A stretch of 60,000 nt of DNA from Hydractinia symbiolongicarpus. Its lineage: Eukaryota > Cnidaria > Hydrozoa > Anthoathecata > Hydractiniidae. The stretch covers positions 21,764,001-21,824,000 of the forward strand of contig NC_079884.1 of NCBI RefSeq assembly GCF_029227915.1, given 5' to 3'. The stretch's first letter is position 1. Each line of letters starts with the position of its first letter. Shown one piece after another: positions 26,701 through 37,600 of this stretch. A program made the translations under genes and the position numbers. Below the pieces are notes generated by a model, which made no database searches, was not told the DNA's origin, and saw only the letters and a list, made by a program, of their open reading frames with translations.

Positions 26701-29700
26701 GCCTCACTCTTGTGTTCTGTTCACGAGGCTGTTGGTTTGGACGAACTGAAAGCGATGTCATACTCGTTCAAAAATGATGTTAACCAAGCTGGCTCATACA
26801 TCAGAAATTCGGTATTTATATTTGATATGAGCTCGATACTAATTTATAGTTTTGTGTGAGGCAGATTTTTGGTTGGAACGTAAGTACGGTCAGATTTTTG
26901 GTAACCAGACAACGAGCACAAAGTTTTGGAAGATTCCATTTGTCTTTTTTAAAGTTTGTCTCAATGTTTCTAATTACTATTTCTTTCTTATCTTCTAATG
27001 AATCATAACTATTCTCTATTTTTATCAATGTTTCAGTGTACATTTGCTCGATTTTTTTCAGATTACACAGAATAACTTCACAGATGAGAAGACACAGTTT
27101 CAGCAGCTAATTTTTCAGTTAGTAGAAATGGCTGGTGCCATGTCGTTAGCTGCTGTTGACCATGTGAAGGATGATGAGAACGAATCTTATTTTGCATTTA
27201 GTAAGGTAACCGCCAGACCTGCCATTTTTTTACTATATATGCAACGCACAATAGAGAGTGGCACTCTGTACTACTCTAATGTTTATGGTAAAAACAATTT
27301 AATTCTTACATACCATTTTTTTCGAGGAATTCTAAATTCCATTGTTTTTCGCCGACAATGAGCACTGCTGAATGGATCTTTTACGAGTTATGGCTAATAG
27401 ATGGCATGTCGTTTTTTAAGCTTTGAGACGCCAATTAGCGTGCTCCTGATTTTATATCTTAAGGATTAATGAGCTGAGTTTTGTTTATAAACCAAAATAC
27501 TATTGATATCAAGTGCCAACAAAAAAGAAGTGATAAACAAGCCGTTCTAATTTACAACGAATGATACTGGTGTGTTAGTAACCTAATAGGACAGAGTTTT
27601 TTTCATCTACTTGGCCTTTTCTTCTGGAGAAACCTTTTTTAAAGTCATTGTAACCAAAACAGTCGTTGTTTATACAGTGGAACTCTATGAAAGCAAGATT
27701 GATTTAAAAGCAACCAGACTGCGAAAGCCAACATTTTTGTTTTTCTTTTTCCAGGGTACAAGTAACGACCTGTGTGCGTACTTTTTAAAGCACCAGAATC
27801 GGTTTCTTAGTACGATGCTAACAGAAGCCATGTGTACGGTGGAAGATGGGATCGAAAGTATCAAGAATCTGCAAGTCACATCTGCACACGAGGTAAACTA
27901 AATCTCACATAGCTCCCTGTGGTTTTTAGTGCGGGGTGTTTTCAACATGTAAACAAAGTTTGTAGTGTCTAGAAGGTCACGGGAAACACTATCTTCAAAA
28001 AAGAATCAGGAAAGTCCAGAAATTTCAGGAGAACAAAGTAAATCTCTAGGGTTGGTAAAAAATTTGAAAGGATTTCGCAGGAATGTAAGACTTTTCGATG
28101 TTTATAACTAGCCTTACGCTTTGAGCTGTTGGCCAATCACTTATTACAATAATTCTTGACTGATTAATTTGTATTAGATTGATTTCATGCTTCATGTTTA
28201 CGGAAGAGTGTATTAGTTTAGTTGTTTTGTCCATGTTTTTTACGTTTGACAAAGAAATGAATTTTTCGTCCACCGGCGTATTCAATAATTAAAAATGGTG
28301 TTTTATAGTTTATTTTATTATGTTAACGTTAGAAAACCCGTGATTGTTTTAAAATAAATGTTAAAATTAATTTTGCTTTGTTTTTATTTTGCTCCCTACG
28401 TTTAGATGTCTGATGATTTAGTTGATGGAGTAATGAACATCTTGACATCGATAACAACACTTCTTCAAAGATGCAAAGATTTGCTGGTAAGAAAAAACAA
28501 CAAAACAGGTTTCTTGCTGTTTTCCCGCCAACCTTTCGCTTGTCTCATTCCTGTGATTTTGTTTCCAGCTTCTTTGTTCCGCGGTTTTAATTTCTTTTTG
28601 TCGTTGTTTTAATACTGAGACTAGTGAAGTATTATGCGGCACCAGCCTAGTTTAGCGATAGAGAAATTTTTTCTTTTCATTGTTGCGAACAGAACTACTT
28701 AGTTGAACAGTGTATAGAAACTTATTATTTTTACAAAATTAATATTTTGGGTTTTTTTACTGACCTGAAGTTGTATGAAGGCTTGGAATGTTGCCGGGAT
28801 TTTTTTTCTTTTATAAATTTTTTCATTAGTTTGTGAAATACACGACTTCAAAGTTTTAATTTTTATACGAAATACCGCCATAGAATAGATGCTGAGAAAC
28901 AATTAACTTTCTCAGAATCATACCGACTAAATACATCGAAGAAAATTTTGCTTAGCAGGCCTAGCCCTATCGTACGTTCTTTTTAGGCACTTAATACGAA
29001 AAACAGTTTATAAATTTACAAGCTCACCCCTGGACACCTGCCGTTTTGCATCTGCTTTTTGCGTAAAAATTTAAAATATGTCCTACTCACTTTCAAAATT
29101 TGCCGAAGCGGCTGGTTTATTGTTTAAATGGTAACTTAAGCAACAAAGAAGTTGTGCAGGCCACTCTATGCATCTTCTTTTCTAGGCGGTATATGCTGAT
29201 GTCAGCATGACTAGGACTGGCTTGTATTTTGCAAAGGAATGCTTCATATTAAGAAAACTGTTAACAGCGATCGTCGATTATAACGAAAATATATATAATT
29301 TACTTGAGCATTCAAAAAGTGTGGCTGCAAATTGTGACAGTCTCGATGACTTTCTTGATGTCCCAATTGAACTGGCCGATACAACAAAGAGGATATGTTC
29401 CACGTGCAAGCAACTGACTATATTTGTTAATGTGAAGAAAGCATTGGATGATGAGACAGCTTGGTTGTTGCATGATTGTTTAAAGAAGTTCGAATTTGCT
29501 GCAAAGACTGTTCGTGTCGGCGTGGCCATCGTTATACAAGAAGTCGAAAGCGATTTAAATATAAACGAGGAACGTTCTATAGTCTCACTTATTCAAGCAG
29601 ACGAACCTTTTTCGCGAGCGTCATCCACGTGTCCGCTAAACCGGACATCACTTGATGTGAGTGTATTAGATCCACAATTGCAAGAAAAGTTCAGAAAAAG

Positions 29701-29764
29701 TCGGAGATCTTCGGTGCGACCGGATCTTTTTATCAGTAAGTATATGGATGTTTCGGACATGTAG
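8771..29764 (+). CDS. KIF14: Kinesin-like protein KIF14 (kinesin-3 type, FHA-containing), complete
   Basis: Mitotic kinesin that in animals acts at the central spindle and midbody in cytokinesis with PRC1 and citron kinase. I assemble 38 coding exons: 8771-9276, 9950-10187, 10501-10523, 11318-11411, 12608-12750, 13211-13241, 13843-13950, 14999-15136, 16091-16212, 16971-17069, 17304-17377, 17748-17883, 17981-18044, 18163-18268, 18775-18856, 18982-19025, 19462-19520, 19938-19975, 20092-20205, 20285-20357, 20602-20676, 20837-20923, 21729-21794, 22007-22108, 22183-22240, 22329-22414, 22497-22532, 23605-23709, 24307-24392, 24529-24592, 24753-24783, 25143-25247, 26352-26432, 26540-26811, 27062-27205, 27755-27892, 28406-28486, 29186-29764. 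They sum to 4488 nt (1495 residues; human about 1650). Residues 1-155 are a basic, S/T-P-rich tail with RxxL motifs (RASL, RALF). The motor spans about 156-525: P-loop GQTGSGKS at 247-254, switch I NDRSSRSH at 363-370, switch II DLAGSE at 402-407. An FHA domain (about 630-705) carries GRKE, DSHC and YVNG. Coiled coil spans about 705-900, followed by a C-terminal helical region resembling human KIF14. Intron 10 is AT-AC. Confidence 0.93.
10501..10523 (+). other. KIF14: 23-nt micro-exon of KIF14 encoding half of the P-loop
   Basis: The ATP-binding P-loop is split. Exon 2 ends with AYGQ and this exon supplies TGSGKSYT, ending in phase 2 before GTGAGT. It is flanked by a TTTTAG acceptor. Skipping it would remove the Walker lysine and shift the frame. 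Confidence 0.9.
15131..15206 (+). repeat. 32-bp direct repeat duplicating the exon 8 donor site of KIF14
   Basis: Copies at 15131-15162 and 15175-15206 differ at one base. Both contain a usable 5' splice site (GTAATT, at 15137 and 15181). Only the first keeps the KIF14 frame; the second adds 44 nt and meets a stop first. Confidence 0.85.
15515..15835 (+). other. Coding-like patch inside KIF14 intron 8, unidentified
   Basis: The patch is less AT-rich than the surrounding intron. It follows an acceptor-like TTTTTTAACAG and holds an intact 57-codon frame at 15659-15832, with balanced composition (ending [12 protein letters not shown]). I do not recognise the protein. It may be a relic of a retrocopy or mobile element, an alternative terminal exon, or chance. 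Confidence 0.3.
16748..16808. repeat. Perfect 24-bp inverted repeat, 13-base loop
   Basis: Arms at 16748-16771 and 16785-16808 are exact complements; the left arm begins GTTCTTTTTGTTTTTTATG. It lies in KIF14 intron 9, about 160 bp before exon 10, and would form a long hairpin in the pre-mRNA. Confidence 0.9.
17070..17303 (+). other. KIF14: AT-AC, U12-type (minor spliceosome) intron in KIF14
   Basis: Exon 10 ends LSTLR at 17069 and exon 11 resumes with YAQQARSIV at 17304. No GT-AG pair can join them in frame. The intron begins ATATCCTTTT, the U12 5' splice-site consensus, and ends in AC. The segment GCTTTGAC (17286-17293) resembles the U12 branch consensus CCTTRAC, with its branch A (17292) 11 nt from the 3' end, the spacing typical of U12 introns. 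The joint falls in the conserved LRYANQAR segment at the end of the motor core. Confidence 0.9.
24407..24436. repeat. 13-bp inverted repeat just downstream of a KIF14 donor
   Basis: GTTCGTTCGTATT at 24407-24419 and its exact complement at 24424-24436 are separated by four bases. The hairpin starts 14 nt after the exon 29 donor at 24393. Confidence 0.85.
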
Positions 29765-29820
29765 AATTCTATTTTTTATATATAATTTTATTTAATCTAT
29801 GCATATAAAAGGATATGACG

Positions 29821-29826
29821 AATAAA
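29821..29826 (+). terminator. Poly(A) signal of KIF14
   Basis: AATAAA lies 57 nt after the KIF14 stop codon. It is the first canonical signal downstream and supports the exon ending at 29764 as the terminal one. Confidence 0.7.
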
Positions 29827-29954
29827 ATGTTTTTCTGTTATCTCGAATTCGCTAAAAAACTAGAAGATTTGTTAGAGACTGAAAAACTGTGAAATATACT
29901 TGTTTCGTTTTGAGTACTGTCTACTCCCGATCTCTGAAAGAATTTAACATTTTT

Positions 29955-30180
29955 TTGAGTTATAGGCATTTGATAACTCGAAAATTCGTTTACATCTCTT
30001 TTCAATAAGCAAATTATTTTTCAAAAAAAAAACAATATGGCTTCTCAAAAATTTTCTACTTTTTTTCTTTGAAAGTCGAGTTAGGGCGAGTATTTTTTGG
30101 CCCAGGGAACCGCTGAAATAGTATGACTTACTGAATGTTCGAGTTATCAGGGGTTTGAGTTATCGGAATTATACTGTAGT
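29955..30180. mobile_element. Probable short DNA-element copy with repeated GAGTTAT(C/A) motifs
   Basis: Several copies of GAGTTAT and its complement ATAACTCG occur at 29958-29980 and 30140-30166, around an AT-rich centre, and the segment ends in an AATTATACTGTAG-like sequence. This resembles small Tc1/pogo-like non-autonomous elements, but the ends are not sharply defined. Confidence 0.4.
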
Positions 30181-33100
30181 TTGATTTTACGTTTTCTTTC
30201 ATTTTTATAACTTACACTGTATGTTCTTTAAAATAATAATCCATTACTCTTATATATTTCGGAGGCTTACAGCTTCTAATATTTCACTCGCCGATTTCGA
30301 AGTAGCTTGCTTTTACACTGTCCATGCAATATGTTTCTCCTGTATATTTTTTAACACTTTACTTAAACTTTATGAAATTTTATATTTTCACACCTTCCAA
30401 GGATTCATTTTCAGTCTTATTAGAAGATCTTACTAAGACGGTAAATTTATCTTGTTGTTATTGTCGCGTGCTGTATTTAGTCTGATATACTGTACTTTTT
30501 TAATTATTCTGCTTACGCGACATTTTTTAACGTAAGTTAATCTTAGATTAAAAGAAAGAAACGCAACTAATCACTTTCTGCCACCTCGGTTTTTTAAATT
30601 CATTTTTTTTAAATTAGTGTTCCAGGTACTTTGTATAAACGCTATTTTTACTAATTTATATATTTAATACAAATTTCAGATAATAACTCTTTAACTATTA
30701 CGGGTTGACAATTTGGAATCAGAGAAAAGTCAGGGAAAGTTTAACATCAAGAAGTGTATTTTTGTATTTTAGAAAAATTTGTCCGCTGTTGCTTTTCATA
30801 GGAAGTAAGAAAAAAACTGGGAGGGGTCACTTCTCTAGTATTTCTAGCTTATTTTATGGAATTTGACCAGAAACAGGCCAATAACTTATGATCTTTTATA
30901 GAAAATTTTGTGTCTATGTATGGAATGTATTTTATATTTCAAGGGCAGAAATTAAACGCAGGAAGAAAAATCTCGTGAGGAAACAAAATCGCCAAATTTA
31001 GAGCATATGCTTTCTGGAGGTACCGTGTTTTTTAGATTTGAAACGTTCCAAAATTTAAATCTTTGCAAGAAGATTTAAAAATCACGGAAATTTCACGTTG
31101 AACTTCCTGCCCTTGAAGTAGCTTGTTTTAATCAGAGTAACATATTTTCGGAAAAAAAGACTTGTGTTAAACTTCAGTTATGATGACCCGTTAATTAAAC
31201 TATAGGTGCAGCTCAACCTCGTCCCCAATATCAAAAAGTGAAAAAAGGAGGTTGATTATAGCTTAAATTGTAAATGACAAATTTGCTGATGAAAATAGAC
31301 GGTCGGATGCAAAAATGAACCGAGGTAATGTCCGGTGCCCATTTCCATATCGGATAACTGCGTAATTTAGCAGAGATTTAAATTTCGCGGTTGAGTCGAC
31401 GCCAAAAGTTTTCACAAATTTCGCGAATAGGATACCCAAGAGGGGCCAACTTAAATCATCTTAAATATCATATTGGGCATATAAATATAACTGAAAAAAA
31501 GTTATCCATAATTTATTTGATATAAGCACTCACCTTGTTGAACTAGCTAGCTATATATATTGTACATAAAGCCGGTGGCAGTAACATCAATGTCTTTATC
31601 TCGCGTTGTCTCTGTTCCTTCTTCAAAACAAACTTCAAATTTTCTGATATTTAATATATTTTAAAGACCCTAGCTTACCGCTAAAAGAATATTGAAGGAA
31701 AATATTTCCCTTTTATGGACAATAAAAATGAAGGTAATTCTTCAAAAAAAAGTAATTGTTCATAAACAGGTTGTATGGACGTCTATGTGGTTCTAAAGTG
31801 TGTCTAGGCTCGTGCACTTTGACCTTTTAAGTGGTCCGTTTATTACACGGCATTCTTCGGAATGTACCGGGGATTGAGCTTATTGGATCGTTTCTCAGCC
31901 CCTTTATAAAAAAAGGAAAAATTACGCTCGTAAAAAGGACGTTTTTCTTTTTTTTAATTTTTAATTATTATTTATTTTTTCGTGGAGATCACTGAGCTAA
32001 GTTTTATGAACACAGAAATGTGCAAATTGCTTTATAATAAAAGTCGAGGAATAATTCTTCTTTTACTTAGGTTAGAAAAAGTCAGGGAAAGGGTTTTATA
32101 AGAATGTGATCAAATTTACAACTCTCCCGTAACCGCTTATTTTGTAAGTCTCTGGAAAACACATGGAAATTTCCACTATAGCACTTTTTTCGTTCGTAGC
32201 TTTACTTAAATATGTGCACACAAACACAAAAACCGAGTGCTTTTTCGGTAAACATTAGTATTTCGCGCTGACTTAAATATGTTCTCTAGGTTTTCATAAA
32301 CGAATTTAAGGTTATTGGTTGTAAAAACATTCTCAATTTTACTCAGGCTGGAATTCAGTTGTTGACAAAATTTGAATTGCGATCTGTTTCTTTTACTTTT
32401 TCGGTCCACAGCACGAGTCTTCTTGAACGGCTTTATCGTCCTTTTGTTTATTTAAGAAATACCTGGCATTCTTCTCTGCTACTTATGAAGCAGCCGTCAG
32501 TGTTTTTTCTTTATATCCTGCTAGAGCAACCTCGATCCCAGGGCCTGAACCGTTTTTTGATATGAGGATGAAACGCCTAGCGCACTGTCATGTTTCGATT
32601 TTTTTCTCTCGAGTCTTTCATGTCGATTTACAACGATAACAGCTTATTTTGGGAGAGAATTTATATTAGATGCGTTACTGCGCATGTGCGCAATTGCTTG
32701 CAGTGCAGAATCCGAAAAAAACCCGAAATTTTGGATATCCGCGTACAGGCCCTTGATTTCAAGATTACTTATATGCTTTTGAAAATTTGATACAATCTTA
32801 GTGGAGATGTTTTCGCTACGTTAAAATGACGCAAACTGTTAACAGTATGTGTGATACCTCTCACGATTGTTCATAACAAACTAAATTAAAAATCAGTCAG
32901 GTATACGAAAGAAATAATGTATTATATTTGTCAATAATTTACATTTTTTTTGGTAATATTTTGAATAAATTTCTCACCAACACAAAAAAGCCTTCCCTCA
33001 CGACGACGCCAGAAAGTTGTTTATACCTTTCAATTTCTGTTCAAAATATTGTTGGAAAAGATCTCGAAATTTCAACTCCCAAAAAGGGTGTGTACAAACT

Positions 33101-34634
33101 AAGCATCCTTTATCACGTTTATAAAACTTAAAAAAATGCTTTTTAAAATAACTTTTTAAAAAACAGAAAACTTGCCTAACTTCCAATATTTTTAAAACAC
33201 CGAGTTAGTCGTGTTTATAAGAAAACTAAACAATTCCAGGTACGGGTTTCAAAGAATGTAAAATTCATTGCACAAGTTATTTTTAAAAGCAAGTAAAAAC
33301 TAAAAATCAGGCTGGGACTTTAGAGTAAGCATACGTTTTGCTTATAGCCAGAATAAATTAAAAAATTAAACTTTATAAAGACATGTCGCGACAGAAGGTT
33401 CAGTCCAGACAGTATATTGGTTATCAAGTATTATTGTATATAAGTAAAAACAAATACCCACAGCACAATAAAAACACACGTCTATGTGAGCCTGAATAAA
33501 ACGCTATGCTTATAAAAAAAAACCCTGCAGATCAAATAAAAAAATGAAATTCTGAAAGTACAAATTGTGACGCCGTAAATAAGAAGCTAGCTAATATCAA
33601 AACCCAATCTATCGACGCAAGCCTTGAGTTCTTCACCTATGTCTAATGTCCCTCGCTGTTATTATTTGAAGGATGTTCTTTTTCCTAAAAAAACAAAACA
33701 AAAAACGTAATCGTACACATCATCAAAGGTAGCTCTCTAAGATACAAGAAGATTTCGTGTGTATGGTAACACAAGGCCAAGATTGTTGAAGCTCAAACAA
33801 CAAGTTACAACCGTATTTATATTCTTTCCACATGTATCTTGTTAAATTGCCTTAACCCAGGTACGGTTAGGTATAAATTATTTCGAGCATAGTTTTGCAT
33901 GCATTCACCCAACTGCGCGCTCAACTGTTTATGTTGAAAATCTCTCCACTCGTAGACAAGCCGTGACGATTAGAATGATAAAAAGTTTTAAAATAACGAG
34001 CAAATAAAAGCATAGAAATAAAGAAGAAGTAGGGAGAAATTTTGATGTGCTTGAAGAAATATATCTAATTATGTCAAAAAGGAGACAAAAAATGAAGTTA
34101 AATCTACCTGAAGAAAAGGAATACGTTGTAGAATGTTATAGCTTTGGAAAGCATTGCAACACGCACTGCACCGTCGATGGATATTTAAATTTTCAATATT
34201 TTTAAGGCTATTTATGGATTTTTTTGAAGAATTTTTCTTTAAGAATTGGTTACCTTACTCTTGTGAAAGTTTAAAACTTAATAAACCATTTTAACGTAAT
34301 CTAACTGTAAAGGGATAGGGTCTTTTTAAGAAAAAGGGCGTTGGTAATTTTCTGGAAATTAATAGTTCTGGAGGGAGTTGATTAATTGAAGTTTGAAGGG
34401 GTATTTTTTTACTTAAATTCTGTTATCTTTTATAAAATGCACCTCTTTTCTTTTATTTGTTGTCAATCTTTATAATTAGGAAGGGGTTTTTCCAATTAAA
34501 AAAAAAGGAAAGTGGACGATTGTATTTTTTATTTCTTTTATCTATTATGTTTTTAGGGAAGGTGTATTAAATCAAAATAGGCCCTCCTTTTCCTGCGATT
34601 AGGTTACCAAGAGTAGTCGCATGTGCCTTCTAAT
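30181..34634. other. Intergenic between convergent KIF14 and nucleobindin; no gene recognised
   Basis: Only AT-rich sequence, scattered short open frames without family resemblance, and the 180-bp inverted-repeat element at 30938-31117 are seen. A near-palindromic TGCGCATGTGCGCA at 32679-32692 stands out but has no gene next to it. Confidence 0.6.
30938..31117. mobile_element. 180-bp MITE-like element
   Basis: The left end TTCAAGGGCAGAAATTAAAC at 30938 is repeated inverted, with a few mismatches, at 31096-31117 (its complement reads TTCAAGGGCAGGAAGTTCAA). The element holds no coding frame. Confidence 0.65.
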
Positions 34635-37600
34635 TTAAGACAATACCTTATCGTCTTCATGGTGTTCATCCCCATGGCGTTCACCGTCCTGTTGTAACAT
34701 TTTTTCGTATTCATCAAACTCTTCGTCTGTATACTGGTCTTCTTCAGTCAGTGGTTTCCATTCATCGTCTTTCTCAAAGTCGTCTTTTTTCGTTTCCATC
34801 ATAAATTCTTCTTTAGAGATTAAACCGTCGTTATCTCGATCCATCTACGAGGGAAAATGTTGATCTCGATAATAACACTGGTTGCTTAAAAAATCGGCGA
34901 AGAGTTCTCCAGTTAGTATTTTGGGTTCACCGGAAATATCCGAAGAATACAAAACAGAATTTTGACAATGGCACATAATTACACGGCACAATTTTGTAGA
35001 CGTTCATTAAAATTTGTCGTTTGTATTGCTTTCCAAAAAAACTCGAATAATATTTTACTCGAATAATATTTTACTCGAATAATATTTTATCCGAAAAATA
35101 TTTTATCCGAAAAATATTTTACTCGAACAATATTTATTCGAATAATATTTTACTCAAACAATAATCAACTCAAATAATATTTAACTTGACTAATATTTTA
35201 CTCGAAAAATATTTTTGGATTCAAGATATGGGTTGGAGGTATTTATCGAACTTACAGATTTCATGACGTGTTCTCTCATGCGAGCTAATTCTTCATCACG
35301 TTCTTTCAAATCAACATCAGGATCACTTTCATTGTAATTCTTGTCCAACTAAACATAACGAAAACAAAAGTAAAACATCAATCAAAAATTGAAATTTTTA
35401 CACTTACTATGTCTCATGTCGCTAATCTTCAACTATATAAAACATAAAATACTGCTTCTGATGACGAAGTAAAGCTAGAACTTTATCCTAATAAAGAATA
35501 TAACTATTTAATTTAGTATTGCTAAAAACTAGCAGTCTTTATTAAAATACGTGTTCTTACTAAAAAACTACAAACTTGCTGTAAACTTGGACTATAGTTG
35601 ATCCAAAGTTCAACTCACGATAGTGACAGAGATCTCTAAAAATACAAGTTTTCTCATCCAGTCTACACTTGTAAACTAAAAAAGATTTAACGCTACTTAG
35701 ATTAGCCTATTAACTCATAAAAAAAACTTTGGAAAAATTTAGAAACATGTGAGTTTTTTTTCTGGGCAGATTTAACAATGAGTCTATACACTTTAGAACT
35801 ATACACATGAGAACTAACGCGGATTTAAAGAAAGTACCTGCATTCATATGAAAACTTCGTATTATTAGATATGTGTGTTGTCAATTTATACGGATTCTAG
35901 CATTAATTATAAATTTAAACTTCTCAGTTTTTATCGTTTTCATGCTGAACCTGTACGAATTTTTAAAACCAAGTGTAAACGCAATCTGTATACATTTCTA
36001 TTTTTTAGCAACTTGACTCGTAAATCCGGATAAATTTGCTCCAATGTAAATGCAGTAAAAGCAGATAAAAGTGCAAATGAAAAAAATAAATAAATGATGA
36101 CACGTCATCACTTATTCATTTTTTGGAATCAGAATGACGTCACACATGGTCGAAATTTTTACAGATTTGCAATAAATTCGAATTTCTCAAGCAATATTGT
36201 CGATGCAACTTTAACTATTGGTAGACTTCTTCACTGAATATAAAAGAATTAATTTCATACCAAAAAAATGCATTTTGATGACGTCATTTGGAAGGAAAAT
36301 GAAAATATATATATAAAATATATAAATATTTTTTTCAGAAATATTAATGTTCATGTCATTAAACTTTGTACATGTATAGAATATGATATTTTTAGATGCT
36401 TGAAGTAAAAAACTCAATATAATGAGGTCATTGGCATCAGAAATGGTTTGAAATTTATCCCTAATACCATTATATCTCCATAGAAATACCTGGTAACGAA
36501 CACATGTCATAAATAATTATATAACCAATACAACATCATACAACATTCATACACGCTTGTCAGCACTTTTTAAAATTTACCAAAAATTGTCCCCGTACAA
36601 AAAAATGCAATACAAATAAAAATATAAAATTTTTCCTAAACATTTTTTTATTACAAGCCCTTATGTAAGTTAGGAAAGCAAAAGTAAGGGCCAGTCAAAG
36701 AGGCCAAGGGCAGTTTATGCAACCACCCCAAATCTCCGTGTTAATACGGTTAACTTTCTATTAACATTGTATCCATATTAGTGGCTTTATATCTTGTTAC
36801 AGTTCCTCCTAAATTCTTTGATTACCCATGCTTCAACTATCCCTACTACGATTATCCTTGACCTGATTAACCTAACCCCTATAAGCTGTAGAATCCTTGT
36901 GTTAACTTATTCTACACTTTTTAACTATAAAAGCAAACTATATTATCATATTATTAAAGTTATATAAACATCAATATTTACAGTGTTAGTAGGAATTAGT
37001 ACTCACATCAGCAAGAAAAACAGTTTCTAGTTCATACAAGTCCAAGTAACCATCTGCATTTTTATCTATAAATACAATTTATGTAACTTACGATGTGCAC
37101 AAAAGAGGGCGGTTAGAGTGCATACACAGAAAAGAGATTTGCTAAATTTAAAATTTACAAGAAGTTATTCTTTTATTGTAAAGTTACTTTTAAATTTTAA
37201 AATGTCACTGTTACGGTTAGTTACAGTTTATTTGGCTTTTGATAAAATAGCAACACACATGGCAAAAGCAAACTTTCAACACCATAATTCACCGATTAAA
37301 CATTTCATCTATCTGTCCCCAGTTTCAATCCAAAATTAAAAACACCCATCCTAAATAATTCCCAGTCAAGTAAATCAAGAATGCAATGTGTGCCCAGACA
37401 CCTAATATTAATACATATGTCCACAGTTGAAAACGGTGAATAATGATCTTACTGGCGAAAAAAATGTCCCAATCAGTCAACTGTGTGCATAAACAAGTTA
37501 AGTGTTTTGTAAGAGTTACAAAACATAAAGAAGAAGAATTCCTTTGAAATAAATCTGAAGTGTTAACATCAAAATAGTGACATAAAATAATTTATTTATA

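Noticed and set aside
29731-29740. GTAAGT donor-like site in the last KIF14 exon (29736)
   Set aside because: The frame reaches a stop nine codons later, an AATAAA follows at 29821, and no downstream exon is recognisable. It is treated as unused.
32679-32692. NRF1-like near-palindrome TGCGCATGTGCGCA
   Set aside because: It departs from the NRF1 consensus by an inserted base and has no gene start nearby.
35041-35216. CRISPR-like spaced repeats
   Set aside because: The units are directly adjacent with no unique spacers and the DNA is an animal intron. It is a minisatellite.
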